Assembly: GCF_016801985.1 (NCBI RefSeq)
Contig: NZ_JAEVLS010000004.1
Coordinates: 558,001 to 622,000 of the forward strand
Direction of reading: 5' to 3'
DNA from: Steroidobacter gossypii
GTDB taxonomy: Bacteria; Pseudomonadota; Gammaproteobacteria; Steroidobacterales; Steroidobacteraceae
Length of the DNA stretch: 64,000 nucleotides
Position numbers and translations under genes: made by a program. Positions 8,675 through 17,319 of this stretch are shown in pieces. Every line of letters begins with the position of its first letter. The first letter of the stretch is position 1. Below the pieces are notes generated by a model that saw only the letters and a list, made by a program, of their open reading frames with translations, did not search any database and was not told the origin of the DNA.

Positions 8675-9466
8675 ATGGATCTGCAAAGCCAGTGGCAACA
8701 GATGCTGATGACGGTCGCGCTGCTGATGTCGCGCATGGCGGTGGCCTTCAGCGTCATACCGATTTTCCTGGGCAACAGTATTCCAGCTTTCATCCGCATC
8801 GCGTTTGTCGCCGGTCTGTCGACGGCGCTGCTGCCCATGGCGCTGCATGACCCGGCGATGAATTCACTGCCACTGTCCAGCTTGCTGGTGTATGTCGGCA
8901 AGGAAGCCGCGATCGGCCTGGTGCTGGGCCTGGCCGCAAGCGTCGGCTTCTGGGCGTTGTATGTGGCGGGCACCATCATCGAATATCAAACCGGCCTGTC
9001 GTTCGCGACCACCATCGATCCGGGCACGGGGCAGAACGATTCGATGGTCGGGACGCTGTTCATGCGCATGTTCACGGCGTTGTTTCTTATTGCTGGCGGC
9101 TTGTTGTCGCTGATCGGCATGCTGTTCGACAGCTATCGCATCTGGCCGCTGTCCAGCCTGCATCCGCTCGCGTCCAATCTCACCATCGTGCAGCTGCTGA
9201 CGACCGGCGTGCTCAATCTCATCGTCATCGCAGTGAAGGTGGCGGCGCCCTTCGTGATCATCATGCTGCTGCTCGAGGTGGCGGTCGGATATCTGTCGCG
9301 CTTCGCGCCTCAGATCAACGTGTTCTTCGTCACGTTGCCGCTCAAGGTGCTGGCTCTCACGATCCTGCTGCTGGCTTACGGCACCATCGTCGCCGCCAAC
9401 GGCGAATGGCTGCCCATGATGCGCTTCGACGCCATGCTGGCGCCGTTCGAGCGCGTGACGCCATGA
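8675..9466 (+). CDS. sctT: SctT export-gate protein
   Basis: A 263-residue FliR/YscT-family multipass membrane protein, the single-copy subunit that caps the SctR5-SctS4-SctT1 export gate. Family signatures are present: GFWALYVAGTIIEYQTGLSF followed by DPGTG, and FAPQINVFFVTLPLKVLALT near the C-terminus. The open frame extends back to 8459 inside sctS. I chose ATG 8675, which gives the expected length and N-terminus. It overlaps sctU by 4 bases (ATGA). Confidence 0.96.
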   Translation: MDLQSQWQQMLMTVALLMSRMAVAFSVIPIFLGNSIPAFIRIAFVAGLSTALLPMALHDPAMNSLPLSSLLVYVGKEAAIGLVLGLAASVGFWALYVAGTIIEYQTGLSFATTIDPGTGQNDSMVGTLFMRMFTALFLIAGGLLSLIGMLFDSYRIWPLSSLHPLASNLTIVQLLTTGVLNLIVIAVKVAAPFVIIMLLLEVAVGYLSRFAPQINVFFVTLPLKVLALTILLLAYGTIVAANGEWLPMMRFDAMLAPFERVTP

Positions 9467-10527
9467 GCCGTCAATCTTCGCAAGCCAAAACCGAGCAGCC
9501 GACGATCAAGCGGTTGCGTGATCTGCGCAAGAAAGGCGATGTGCCGAAAAGCGCCGACGTACCCGCGACGGTTGCGGTGCTGGCGGCAGTACTCTACTTC
9601 TCGGTTGCCGGCGCGCAGCTTCTCACCGGACTCACCGCGTTGCTGGAGAAGACCGCGAGTGCGGATTTTCGCGCGCTCGAGTCGCCAGCGAGCGTCGCCG
9701 ATTGGACCCGCGGCCTGCTGCTGGAAGCGTGGCACATGATCTGGCCGTTGGTGGTCGTACTGGTGGCCGCCAGCGCCCTGGCCGCCTTCATTCAAGTCGG
9801 CAGCGTGTTTTCTTTCGCAGCCGTGAAGCCGCAGCTGTCTCGCGCCAGCCCGGTGGAAGGCATGCGGCGGCTGTTTTCACGCCGCAGCCTGATCGAACTG
9901 GTGAAGCTTGCGATCAAGACGCTGCTGCTCGTGACAGTGATCTGGCTGCTCGGCCGTCAGCTGCTTTCGACGTTGTTTCAAGCGCATTGGCTGCAGACCG
10001 CTCAGCTGCTGCCGCTGAGTACGCGAATGCTGAGCATCCTGTCGTGGGCGGCGTTGGGCGGCTTCATTCTGATCGCCGTCTTCGATGTGTGGTTCCAGCA
10101 TTGGGACTATCGACGCCGCAACATGATGACCATCGAGGAAGTGCGACGCGAGCAGCGCGAGATGGAGGGCGATCCGCAGATCCGTTCGCGCCGCCGGCAG
10201 ATCCATCAGGAAGTCGCCAACGCCGGCATGCTGCAGAACCTGCGACGCGCCAACGTCGTGGTCGTCAATCCGACGCACATCGCGGTGGCCTTGTACTACG
10301 AAGCGGGCGAGACCGATCTGCCCGTCGTGGTCGCCAAAGGCGAAGGCGACCTTGCGCGCCAGATCCGGCGGATCGCCGAGGAAGAAGGCATCCCGGTGAT
10401 GCAGAACATCGATCTGGCGCGACGACTGCAAGCAACCGTACCCGTCGACCAGTACATTCCCGATGAGCTCATCGAACCGGTCGCGGAAGTGCTGCGATGG
10501 GCGCGCTCGATCGGGCGGACGCCCTGA
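9463..10527 (+). CDS. sctU: SctU autoproteolytic export-switch protein
   Basis: A 354-residue FlhB/YscU-type protein that switches export from early to late substrates after self-cleavage. The N-terminal motif KRLRDLRKKGDVPKSADV and four membrane helices (about 30-205) lead into a cytoplasmic domain. The cleavage motif NPTH is intact at residues 269-272, inside VVVVNPTHIAVALYYE. The open frame extends to 9406, but ATG 9463 overlaps the sctT stop (ATGA) and gives the normal N-terminus. Confidence 0.97.
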   Translation: MSRQSSQAKTEQPTIKRLRDLRKKGDVPKSADVPATVAVLAAVLYFSVAGAQLLTGLTALLEKTASADFRALESPASVADWTRGLLLEAWHMIWPLVVVLVAASALAAFIQVGSVFSFAAVKPQLSRASPVEGMRRLFSRRSLIELVKLAIKTLLLVTVIWLLGRQLLSTLFQAHWLQTAQLLPLSTRMLSILSWAALGGFILIAVFDVWFQHWDYRRRNMMTIEEVRREQREMEGDPQIRSRRRQIHQEVANAGMLQNLRRANVVVVNPTHIAVALYYEAGETDLPVVVAKGEGDLARQIRRIAEEEGIPVMQNIDLARRLQATVPVDQYIPDELIEPVAEVLRWARSIGRTP

Positions 10528-10554
10528 GGCGCGCGGCAACCCTATGGAGCGAAC

Positions 10555-12537
10555 GTGGCGACGATAGCAAAGGACATTCCCAGCTCGATCCCGTGGCGCG
10601 CGGCGCTGTTACAAAACAACATCCTGCTGACGCTGCTGGTGGTGGCGGCGATCGGCATGATGATCCTGCCGCTGTCGCCGCTCATGCTCGATCTGCTGAT
10701 CGCGGTGAATCTGAGCATGTCGGTGCTGTTGCTGCTGGTCGCGCTGTATGTCAGCTCGCCGCTCGGGCTGTCGACCTTCCCGTCGCTGCTCTTGTTCACG
10801 ACGCTGTTCCGCCTCGCGCTCAATATCGCATCGACCCGTCAGATCCTGATGCACGCGAACGCGGGCGACATCATTTTCACGTTTGGCAATCTGGTGGTGG
10901 GCGGCGACATCATCGTGGGGGTCGTGGTGTTCCTGATCATCGCGATCGTGCAGTTCGTGGTGATCGCCAAGGGTGCCGAGCGCGTGGCGGAAGTCGGTGC
11001 ACGCTTCACTTTGGACGCCATGCCCGGCAAACAGATGAGCATCGATGCGGATCTGCGCGCCGGACTGATCGACAAGGACGAAGCGCGTCAGCGCCGCAGC
11101 CGCCTGGAACGCGAAAGTCATCTATACGGCGCCATGGATGGCGCGATGAAGTTCGTCAAAGGCGATGCAATCGCCGCGCTCATCATCGCGGCTGTGAATA
11201 TTCTTGCGGGACTTGCGATCGGCACGCTGCGCAAGGGCATGGACCTGAACCACGCGTTGCAGACCTATGCGGTACTGACGATCGGCGACGCGCTGGTGTC
11301 GCAGATTCCGTCGCTGCTCGTCTCCATTTCGGCGGGCATCCTGATCACGCGCGTCGCGGATCCGAGCCGAGCGGCTATGCCCGGGCTCGGCGACGAAATT
11401 GCGGACCAGTTGAAGGTGCATCCTCGCGCGCTGCTGATCGGCAGCGCCGTGATTCTCGCGTTGATGCTGATCCCGGGCTTTCCGAAGCTGCCGTTCTTGC
11501 TGCTCGCCGGGTTGGTGGGCGCGGCCGGCTATGCGTTGCTGCCGCATCGGCGGCGTTACAAGCAGGCGGGCGATCGGCCGATGCCTGTCATGCGCCGCGA
11601 GGGCACCGAGCTGGTCAGGCCGTGGCTCGACGCCACCGATCGTTTGCTCGCCGTGCCGTTGTCGGTCGAGGTGTTTCCGACCATCGATCGTTACTTGCAA
11701 CCGGACGCGCTGGAGATCGAGCTCAAGCTGATCCGCCGGGTGCTGGAAACCGATCTCGGCGTACCGTTTCCGGGGATCGTCATGCGTCGTACGCCCGAGC
11801 TCGCGGACGGCGCCTATCGCATTTGTATTCACGAGATTCCCGCCGCGCATGGCGAGCTGCGGTTCGACCGCTCCGAGGCCAGCGAAGCGCCGGAGAAAGT
11901 GCTTACTCGCCATGTGTTGTTCGTATTGAGACAGCACGCCGACGAGTTCATCGGGATTCAGGAAACGCAGCTGCTGCTGAAACGTCTGGCCGATGAATAC
12001 CCCGACCTGGAACGCGAGCTGCAACGGAACATACCGGTGCCGCGGCTGACCGATGTGTTGAAGCGCCTGGTGCGCGAGGACATCTCGATCCGCAACCTGC
12101 GTGAGATCGCTCATGCGCTGGTCGAGTGGGCGCCGCGCGAGAAGGACACGACGCTGGTCACCGAATACGTGCGGACCAGCCTGTCGCGTTACATCTCTTA
12201 TCGGTTCGGCAATGCCGGCGCGGTGTCCGCGGTCGTGCTCCATCCGACTCTGGAAGACCGGTTGCGCCAATCGCTGCGTCAGACTTCAGCGGGCACGGTG
12301 ATGATGCTCGATCCGCAGGCGCGTCGCGAGGTCATCACCAAGCTGCGAGCCAGCTTCGCATCACGCAGCACGCCGGCGCCGGAACGCGCGCCCACGGTAT
12401 TGCTCACTTCGCTGGAGATCCGCCCGCACCTGCGCAAGCTGATCGAGCCGGAGCTCGGGCGCATCCCAGTGCTGTCTTACCAGGAGCTGGAGCCGCGCGT
12501 TCGCATCGACCCGGTCGAGTCGGTGTCGCTGAGCTGA
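10555..12537 (+). CDS. sctV: SctV major export-gate protein
   Basis: A 660-residue FlhA/YscV/LcrD-family protein. Seven to eight membrane helices (about 20-320) are followed by a cytoplasmic domain that forms a nonameric ring receiving substrate-chaperone complexes. The FHIPEP-type signature is at about 146-170 (ARFTLDAMPGKQMSIDADLR), and SQIPSLLVSISAGILITRV ends the membrane region. It starts at GTG 10555 with GGAG 6-10 bases upstream. In most Ysc-type loci sctV is in another operon near sctW; here it closes the sctD-U run, 27 bases after sctU. Confidence 0.97.
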   Translation: MATIAKDIPSSIPWRAALLQNNILLTLLVVAAIGMMILPLSPLMLDLLIAVNLSMSVLLLLVALYVSSPLGLSTFPSLLLFTTLFRLALNIASTRQILMHANAGDIIFTFGNLVVGGDIIVGVVVFLIIAIVQFVVIAKGAERVAEVGARFTLDAMPGKQMSIDADLRAGLIDKDEARQRRSRLERESHLYGAMDGAMKFVKGDAIAALIIAAVNILAGLAIGTLRKGMDLNHALQTYAVLTIGDALVSQIPSLLVSISAGILITRVADPSRAAMPGLGDEIADQLKVHPRALLIGSAVILALMLIPGFPKLPFLLLAGLVGAAGYALLPHRRRYKQAGDRPMPVMRREGTELVRPWLDATDRLLAVPLSVEVFPTIDRYLQPDALEIELKLIRRVLETDLGVPFPGIVMRRTPELADGAYRICIHEIPAAHGELRFDRSEASEAPEKVLTRHVLFVLRQHADEFIGIQETQLLLKRLADEYPDLERELQRNIPVPRLTDVLKRLVREDISIRNLREIAHALVEWAPREKDTTLVTEYVRTSLSRYISYRFGNAGAVSAVVLHPTLEDRLRQSLRQTSAGTVMMLDPQARREVITKLRASFASRSTPAPERAPTVLLTSLEIRPHLRKLIEPELGRIPVLSYQELEPRVRIDPVESVSLS

Positions 12538-12612
12538 CGCCCTGAACGAGGCGCTTGACGCCGATCGCAAACATCTTCCTTTTTGTCTCCGGCTCGGCGA
12601 CTCTTTCGCCAC

Positions 12613-13653
12613 ATGGAGACAGATTCGACGACGACTGAAATTCCTACCAAGGAGCGCGAATCCGGGGGCGCCTGGGTGCGGATTGCCCACGTCGTCGAAC
12701 GCTTGCCCTGGCTCATTCCCACGATCAGTTTCGTCACCGGCGTGGTCGGGTTCGTGATGGTGAAGCGTGGCGCGGGCCTGGCGCGCTATGTCGCCGTGGC
12801 CGCCCTGGCAGGTTGGCTGTGGCTGCTCATCGAGCCCCTGGTCCGGCGCTATCTCGAAAGTCGCCGCTCGGGCATCGGCAAGTTCGTTTCCAACTTCCTG
12901 ACCCAGTCGTTACAGCAGGAAGTGCTGTTCTTTTCGCTGCCGTTTCTATTCGGCGCCCTGCAGCGGGATATCGGGCAGATCATATTCATCGCGATCGCTG
13001 CGGGCGCCGCGCTGCTGACTGCGCTCGATCCATTGTATGAGCGCTGGATCGCGGCCCGCGCAGCCACGCGCCTTCTGTTTCATGCCTACTGCAGTTTGAT
13101 CGCGGCGGTGGTAGTCGTGCCCATGGTCGTGCATCTGTCGCTGGACGAGGCGTTGCCGCTCGCACTGGCTGCCGTGAGCTTGTGGTTATTACTCACATCG
13201 CCTATGTCGCTGCGCTCACTGCGATCCAGTCGTCACCGATGGCTGTGGGTGGCCTGCTCCGTGCTTGCACCGGCGCTGATATGGGCATTGCGCGCTCATG
13301 TGCCGCCCGCGGGTCTGGCAGTGACCCAAGCCGTCATCACGCAATCCATCGACGATCTGACGCCCGGCCCGCGCGTTCGCACACTCACAACGGCTGAGCT
13401 CGCCTCTGGTGTCGTCGCCTTCGCCGCGATCCGTGCGCCCAGCGGTGTCGCGCAGTCCATCGTGTTCGAATGGCGTCATCGCGGTGACGTCGAGAGCATC
13501 AGCTCGGAAATCCGAGGCGGCAACGAGCAGGGCTGGCGCACCTACTCACGCAAGCAGAGTTTTCCGGCGAATGCGCTGGGGCGCTGGATCGTGGACGTGA
13601 AGACGCCCCAGGGTCAGCTGCTGAAACGAATGCAGTTCACCGTGCAGCCCTGA
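12613..13653 (+). CDS. DUF5924/DUF2914 family membrane protein
   Basis: A 346-residue protein of unknown function. The first two thirds hold seven or so membrane helices (about 25-240), matching the DUF5924 layout. The C-terminal third (about 265-346) is a soluble beta-rich DUF2914 domain with the ending GRWIVDVKTPQGQLLKRMQFTV. Such domains are common in gammaproteobacteria, but no molecular role is established. ATG 12613 is preferred over an in-frame TTG at 12583. It follows sctV by 75 bases and has nothing that ties it to secretion. Confidence 0.7.
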   Translation: METDSTTTEIPTKERESGGAWVRIAHVVERLPWLIPTISFVTGVVGFVMVKRGAGLARYVAVAALAGWLWLLIEPLVRRYLESRRSGIGKFVSNFLTQSLQQEVLFFSLPFLFGALQRDIGQIIFIAIAAGAALLTALDPLYERWIAARAATRLLFHAYCSLIAAVVVVPMVVHLSLDEALPLALAAVSLWLLLTSPMSLRSLRSSRHRWLWVACSVLAPALIWALRAHVPPAGLAVTQAVITQSIDDLTPGPRVRTLTTAELASGVVAFAAIRAPSGVAQSIVFEWRHRGDVESISSEIRGGNEQGWRTYSRKQSFPANALGRWIVDVKTPQGQLLKRMQFTVQP

Positions 13654-13664
13654 CGGGCACGGGC

Positions 13665-15323
13665 TCACTTCGATGTCTCGGTGTCGGAGCCGCGCGCGGA
13701 CGCCGTCGCAGGGGGACGCGGGTCGCTGGCTTTCTTTGCTTGCTGCGACTCGAAATAGCGCAGCGACGTTTCTGCTTCGACCTGCAGTTCATCGATCACG
13801 GTAGTCACGCTGCGCGTGAGCGTTTGTAGATGAGGCAATTCGTCCCACCACGCGCCGGCCCCCAGTGCTACGAGCCCGAGCACTGCTACTTGGGCGAAGA
13901 GTCCGCGCGATTTGGAACGCGCAGTTGGCGGCGGAATCCAGTGACAGTCGCGATCGAATATCGGCACCAGTAGCGGGCCAAAGTGCGCCGGCAGTGTATC
14001 CGGGCGCAAACGAACAAGACGCCGCTGGCCGCACGTCAGCGTGGGAAGCTGGGCGAGCCCATGGACCCGCACGACCTCGGCAACGGCGCTGGACGTCATA
14101 TTGGAATGTTCCGCAAGCAAGCCGTTGCGCAGCTCGAGCATGCGCTGGCGATGCTCCGGCGTACTGGCTTCCAGCACCAGATTGCATTCGACGTCGAAAC
14201 CCATGGAGCGCCGGTTCAAGTTGGCCGACCCGACCGTCAGCCAGCGATCGTCGAACAACCCCAGCTTGGAGTGCAGATTGATGCCTTCGCTGCCGCTGAG
14301 CGCCGCGACCAGCGGCACGCGATCGGTCACCCCATTCTCCGCCAGCACACGATAGAAACGTTGCATGCCGTGACCCATGGTGTGCAGCTCCGCTGCCGTC
14401 TTCGGACGTTCCATACCGACCAGCAGCCCCTGCAAGGTGGGCACTTGCCGGCAGCGAGCGGCAATGGCCTGAGCGATGTCGGGGCACGTGAAGTACTGGT
14501 TTTCCAGATACAACGAGTGTTCGGTGCGAGCGATGGCGGCCAGGTAGAACGCCTCGACTTCCCTGACGGCAACGGTGCACGGTGGCGAGGGGAGCGTGCG
14601 GCAGACGCCCGCAGCGATGCGATGGAAGTGCACCGGCAGTTCTTCGGGCCAGCACGCCGAATCCACCTGCACGGGCGCAGGAGCCTCGCCTGCCGGCCAG
14701 TTCTCCCGCAGATAGGCGGCGACATCGCTGACGATGGGGCCGCTGACACACAGCTGTGTGTCATGCACCGGCATGTAAGGCTGTCCGTCCACATTGGAGC
14801 GCCGGGGATCGTCCGGCGCATGGTCGCGAGTGTCCCAGCGGCTGTGAGTCAGATCGATGCCGCCGACGAACGCCAGCGCATCGTCGATGACCACGACTTT
14901 GTGATGCACGCAGCCGGTCGTCGGGTGCTGCGCGTCTTCGTAGAAATGAACGCCGCGCGCTTCGAGCTGCTCACGCGTATCCACTTCACGGTCGTCACGA
15001 TAGAACCAATGGTAGTTCCAGCGAGTCACATGGACCTGCAGGCCCGGACGAGTGCGCAGCAGATATCCAAGCAGCTCTCCCAGTTGCGTCGGCGCAGACA
15101 GCGCCTCGCCGGATGCGCCCGCGGCGATCGGCAAGTTGACGCGACTGTCGATGTCCCAGCCGGCGATAAGAACCAGCTTACGGGCGCGCAGCAGGGCCGC
15201 TCTCAGCGCGGCGAAGTACTCCTGGCCATCAACCAGCAAGGTCGCCCGCTCGGCAAGCGAGGCGCGCCAGCAGGTTTGCCCCGGCCGAAGAATCGATCCA
15301 TTGTCCGTTGGTCTGGGGAGCAT
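13665..15323 (-). CDS. Phospholipase D-family protein with C-terminal membrane anchor
   Basis: A 552-residue PLD-superfamily protein with both catalytic motifs. HKD1 is His140-Lys142-Asp147 (VHHKVVVIDD) and HKD2 is His351-Lys353-Asp358 (LHSKLGLFDD followed by VGSANLNRRS). A hydrophobic segment at about 480-500 is followed by a polar tail, unlike cardiolipin synthases, whose membrane helices are N-terminal. This suggests a tail-anchored phosphodiesterase acting on phospholipid; substrate and reaction (hydrolysis or transphosphatidylation) cannot be told. ATG 15323 is preceded by AGAGG. It is convergent with the upstream + strand gene. Confidence 0.85.
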   Translation of the reverse strand: MLPRPTDNGSILRPGQTCWRASLAERATLLVDGQEYFAALRAALLRARKLVLIAGWDIDSRVNLPIAAGASGEALSAPTQLGELLGYLLRTRPGLQVHVTRWNYHWFYRDDREVDTREQLEARGVHFYEDAQHPTTGCVHHKVVVIDDALAFVGGIDLTHSRWDTRDHAPDDPRRSNVDGQPYMPVHDTQLCVSGPIVSDVAAYLRENWPAGEAPAPVQVDSACWPEELPVHFHRIAAGVCRTLPSPPCTVAVREVEAFYLAAIARTEHSLYLENQYFTCPDIAQAIAARCRQVPTLQGLLVGMERPKTAAELHTMGHGMQRFYRVLAENGVTDRVPLVAALSGSEGINLHSKLGLFDDRWLTVGSANLNRRSMGFDVECNLVLEASTPEHRQRMLELRNGLLAEHSNMTSSAVAEVVRVHGLAQLPTLTCGQRRLVRLRPDTLPAHFGPLLVPIFDRDCHWIPPPTARSKSRGLFAQVAVLGLVALGAGAWWDELPHLQTLTRSVTTVIDELQVEAETSLRYFESQQAKKASDPRPPATASARGSDTETSK

Positions 15324-15516
15324 AGCCCTCTTCTAATATGGGTGAAGTTGCATTCGCTCAACTCCACCGCGGGCCAGTCGTTCCAACAGCCGCGAAATGG
15401 CCTTGGCGCTGGCAGCAGTCGCCGACACGGCTACGGAATTCGGCTGACAAGTACTCGCCGGTCGCGTACTGTCACGCGGCCATCTGCTTGCATTCCAGCT
15501 TCGAGGAGCCTCTGTT

Positions 15517-15963
15517 GTGATTACTCCGCGCGATATCACGATTGCCGCCGTATCCGTGGCCGCCACGTTTGCGATCACTGCCGTCAGCGCGCCCAAGCCC
15601 ATGGGCTCGGTGGCCATCGCATGGGGCGACGTTCCGGTCCAGCAGGAGGAAGTACGCGCTGTCCGCCAATTCCTGCGGGCGCCGACCGCGACGCTCGACG
15701 AGTTGGAGCTGCATGTCACCACCCTGCCCGCCGGCGCGACTTCACATGCGCCTCACAAGCACGCCAACGAAGAACTCGTCATCATCAAGGAGGGCGAGGT
15801 AGAGGTGCTGGTGGATGGGCAGATGAAGCGCGTGGGCCCGGGCTCGGTGGTGTTCAATGCCTCCAATGAGATGCACTCGCTGCGAAACATCGGCGCGGGG
15901 CCGGCGACCTATCACGTCATCAACTGGACCTCGTCGGCCACGCCGTCCGCCAGAAAACAGTAG
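15517..15963 (+). CDS. Exported single-domain cupin protein
   Basis: A 148-residue protein with a hydrophobic N-terminal segment (residues 7-25, likely signal peptide) and one cupin barrel (about 65-140). The metal-binding pattern is APHKHANEELVIIKEG, giving His, His and Glu ligands, followed by a second cupin motif around NASNEMHSL with a further His. Periplasmic small cupins can be isomerases, dioxygenases or sensors, and nothing here decides which. It starts at GTG 15517 with GAGGAG 8 bases upstream. Confidence 0.75.
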   Translation: MITPRDITIAAVSVAATFAITAVSAPKPMGSVAIAWGDVPVQQEEVRAVRQFLRAPTATLDELELHVTTLPAGATSHAPHKHANEELVIIKEGEVEVLVDGQMKRVGPGSVVFNASNEMHSLRNIGAGPATYHVINWTSSATPSARKQ

Positions 15964-15966
15964 TCC

Positions 15967-15992
15967 GCCGCGGCCGTCCCTGGCCTGGCGGC
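15967..15992. terminator. GC-rich hairpin between convergent genes
   Basis: GCCGC then GGCC pairs with GGCC then GCGGC across a 6-base loop, with a two-base bulge on the right arm. It lies between the cupin gene and the end of hmp, which point at each other. There is no T-run on either side, so it may act as a stem that helps Rho-dependent ending rather than as a classical intrinsic terminator. Confidence 0.35.
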
Positions 15993-16001
15993 GTCTCGGC
16001 T

Positions 16002-17171
16002 TCAGTCCAACGCTTCCATCGGCCCGAAGAACTCATAGCGAATCCGCTCTGCGGCGACTTTCAATTCGCGCAGCGTGCGATTCACATGGACCATGAACGG
16101 CTTCGGCCCGAGGAAATAAACCTCCGCGTCTGCCGGCGTGTATCTCTGCAGCAGCTCCGAAGTGACGAAGCCGCGATGATGCGGCTCATCGCCCGGCAGC
16201 GGCTCGCTATAAATGTACGCGTGCTGCAGATTCGGATGACGTGAAGCCAATGCGTCGATGCGCTCGCGAAACGCATGCACCGCGCTGTTGAGCGCCGCAT
16301 GTAGATAGATGACGCGTCGCCCACTGGCGAGCGCCCGATCGAGCATGGGCAGCGCCGGTGTCTGCCCGACGCCGGCCGTCAGCAGCACCACCGGCTTGGA
16401 CGTCTCCGCCAGTGTGAACTCGCCTGCTGGCGCGAAGGCATCGACCTCGAAGCCCGGCTGCACATGATCGTGAAAGAAATTCGAGACCAATCCGCCGGGC
16501 TCACGCTTCACGGAGATGCGATAGGTGTTTCCATTCGGCAGATCCGACAGGCTGTAGTTGCGCTGAACTGTCTGACCGTCGACGTCGATCCGCAGCCCCA
16601 GGTATTGGCCCGGTTTGAAGTCCATCAGCGAACCTGCATCGGCGGCAGCAAACCAGAACGACGTGATGACATCGCTCTCGCGCTCACGCTTCACCACGCG
16701 CAAGCGACGCGTACCGCGCCAGCCGCCAGTCATCGCGGCCTTACGCTGATATTCCTTTTCTTCCGCCGCGATCAACAGATCGGCGAGTTGCCAGTACGCG
16801 GCGGACCAAGCGGCGGCGACCTCGGGCGTGATAGCGTCGCCGAGTACACGGCCGATCGCCTCCATCAGGCACTCGCCCACGATCCGATACTGCGGCGGTG
16901 TGATGTTCAACGAGACGTGCTTCTGCACGATGCGTTCGACCACGGCCGTCAACGCACCGAGGTTATCGATGTTCATGGCGTAGCCGACGACCGCGTTGGC
17001 AAGTGCGCGCGGCTGTGAGCCTCCATGCTGATGCGCCTGATTGAACACCTCGCGCACTTCCGGATAGCGCTCGAACATCAACGGATAGAACACGGTGGTG
17101 ATGCGCTCGGAGTGCTGGGCAACGACCGGCGCGGTGGCCTTTACGATGGCGGTCTGGGCGGGGGTAAGCAT
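16002..17171 (-). CDS. hmp: Flavohemoglobin (nitric oxide dioxygenase)
   Basis: A 389-residue cytoplasmic enzyme that oxidises NO to nitrate with O2 and NAD(P)H. Domains are an N-terminal globin (1-140, with the proximal His in IVQKHVSLNI and the family segment YRIVGECLMEAI), an FAD-binding reductase domain (about 150-255, with GQYLGLRI and QRNYSLSDLPNG) and an NAD-binding domain (about 265-389, with LTAGVGQTPALPML and the ending YEFFGPMEAL). ATG 17171 is chosen for its AGAGAGGA ribosome site; an upstream in-frame start at 17198 would place translation at the predicted transcript start. It is divergent from a NorR-type gene and has a sigma-54 promoter. Confidence 0.95.
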   Translation of the reverse strand: MLTPAQTAIVKATAPVVAQHSERITTVFYPLMFERYPEVREVFNQAHQHGGSQPRALANAVVGYAMNIDNLGALTAVVERIVQKHVSLNITPPQYRIVGECLMEAIGRVLGDAITPEVAAAWSAAYWQLADLLIAAEEKEYQRKAAMTGGWRGTRRLRVVKRERESDVITSFWFAAADAGSLMDFKPGQYLGLRIDVDGQTVQRNYSLSDLPNGNTYRISVKREPGGLVSNFFHDHVQPGFEVDAFAPAGEFTLAETSKPVVLLTAGVGQTPALPMLDRALASGRRVIYLHAALNSAVHAFRERIDALASRHPNLQHAYIYSEPLPGDEPHHRGFVTSELLQRYTPADAEVYFLGPKPFMVHVNRTLRELKVAAERIRYEFFGPMEALD

Positions 17172-17206
17172 GCAATCCTCTCTTGCTGGCGATACCACTT
17201 ATGTAG

Positions 17207-17222
17207 AGCAAGGCTCGTGCCA
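17207..17222 (-). promoter_or_regulatory. Sigma-54 (-24/-12) promoter of hmp
   Basis: Read on the minus strand the site is TGGCACGAGCCTTGCT, an exact match to the sigma-54 consensus TGGCACR-N4-TTGCW. The -12 GC lies about 37 bases before the hmp ATG, giving a predicted 5' leader of roughly 25 bases. Sigma-54 promoters need an AAA+ activator, and a NorR-type one is encoded divergently, with its likely binding boxes 42-112 bases upstream of this element. Confidence 0.9.
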
Positions 17223-17263
17223 CCCGGTAGGTCATTGATTCGGCGGGTTCCTTTCCACCCTGA

Positions 17264-17274
17264 GTCAAAATGAC
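17264..17274. promoter_or_regulatory. NorR box 1 (GT-N7-AC)
   Basis: GTCAAAATGAC, an inverted repeat fitting the NorR consensus GT-N7-AC. It is the box nearest the hmp sigma-54 promoter, starting 42 bases from the -24 element. One of three related sites in the hmp-norR intergenic region. Confidence 0.8.
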
Positions 17275-17289
17275 CCACTTGCCGGAGGA

Positions 17290-17300
17290 GTCGATATGAC
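17290..17300. promoter_or_regulatory. NorR box 2 (GT-N7-AC)
   Basis: GTCGATATGAC, same GT-N7-AC pattern and same GTC/ATGAC ends as the other two boxes. Centre is 26 bases from box 1. It overlaps the last base of a strong ribosome-site sequence (GGAGGAG, 17284-17290). Confidence 0.75.
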
Positions 17301-17308
17301 ATCATCGA

Positions 17309-17319
17309 GTCGTAATGAC
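17309..17319. promoter_or_regulatory. NorR box 3 overlapping the norR start codon
   Basis: GTCGTAATGAC, third GT-N7-AC box, centre 19 bases from box 2. It includes the norR ATG (17315-17317), so bound NorR could also block its own gene, consistent with autoregulation known for NorR proteins. Confidence 0.7.

Noticed and set aside
10497-11996. 499-codon frame overlapping sctV
   Set aside because: Shadow of sctV in another frame; low-complexity Arg/Gly/Ala-rich translation, while sctV has all family motifs.
13983-15869. 628-codon open frame on the plus strand
   Set aside because: It is antisense to the phospholipase D gene, which has both HKD motifs; the frame is a by-product of high GC and its translation is Arg/Gln/His-rich with no domain.
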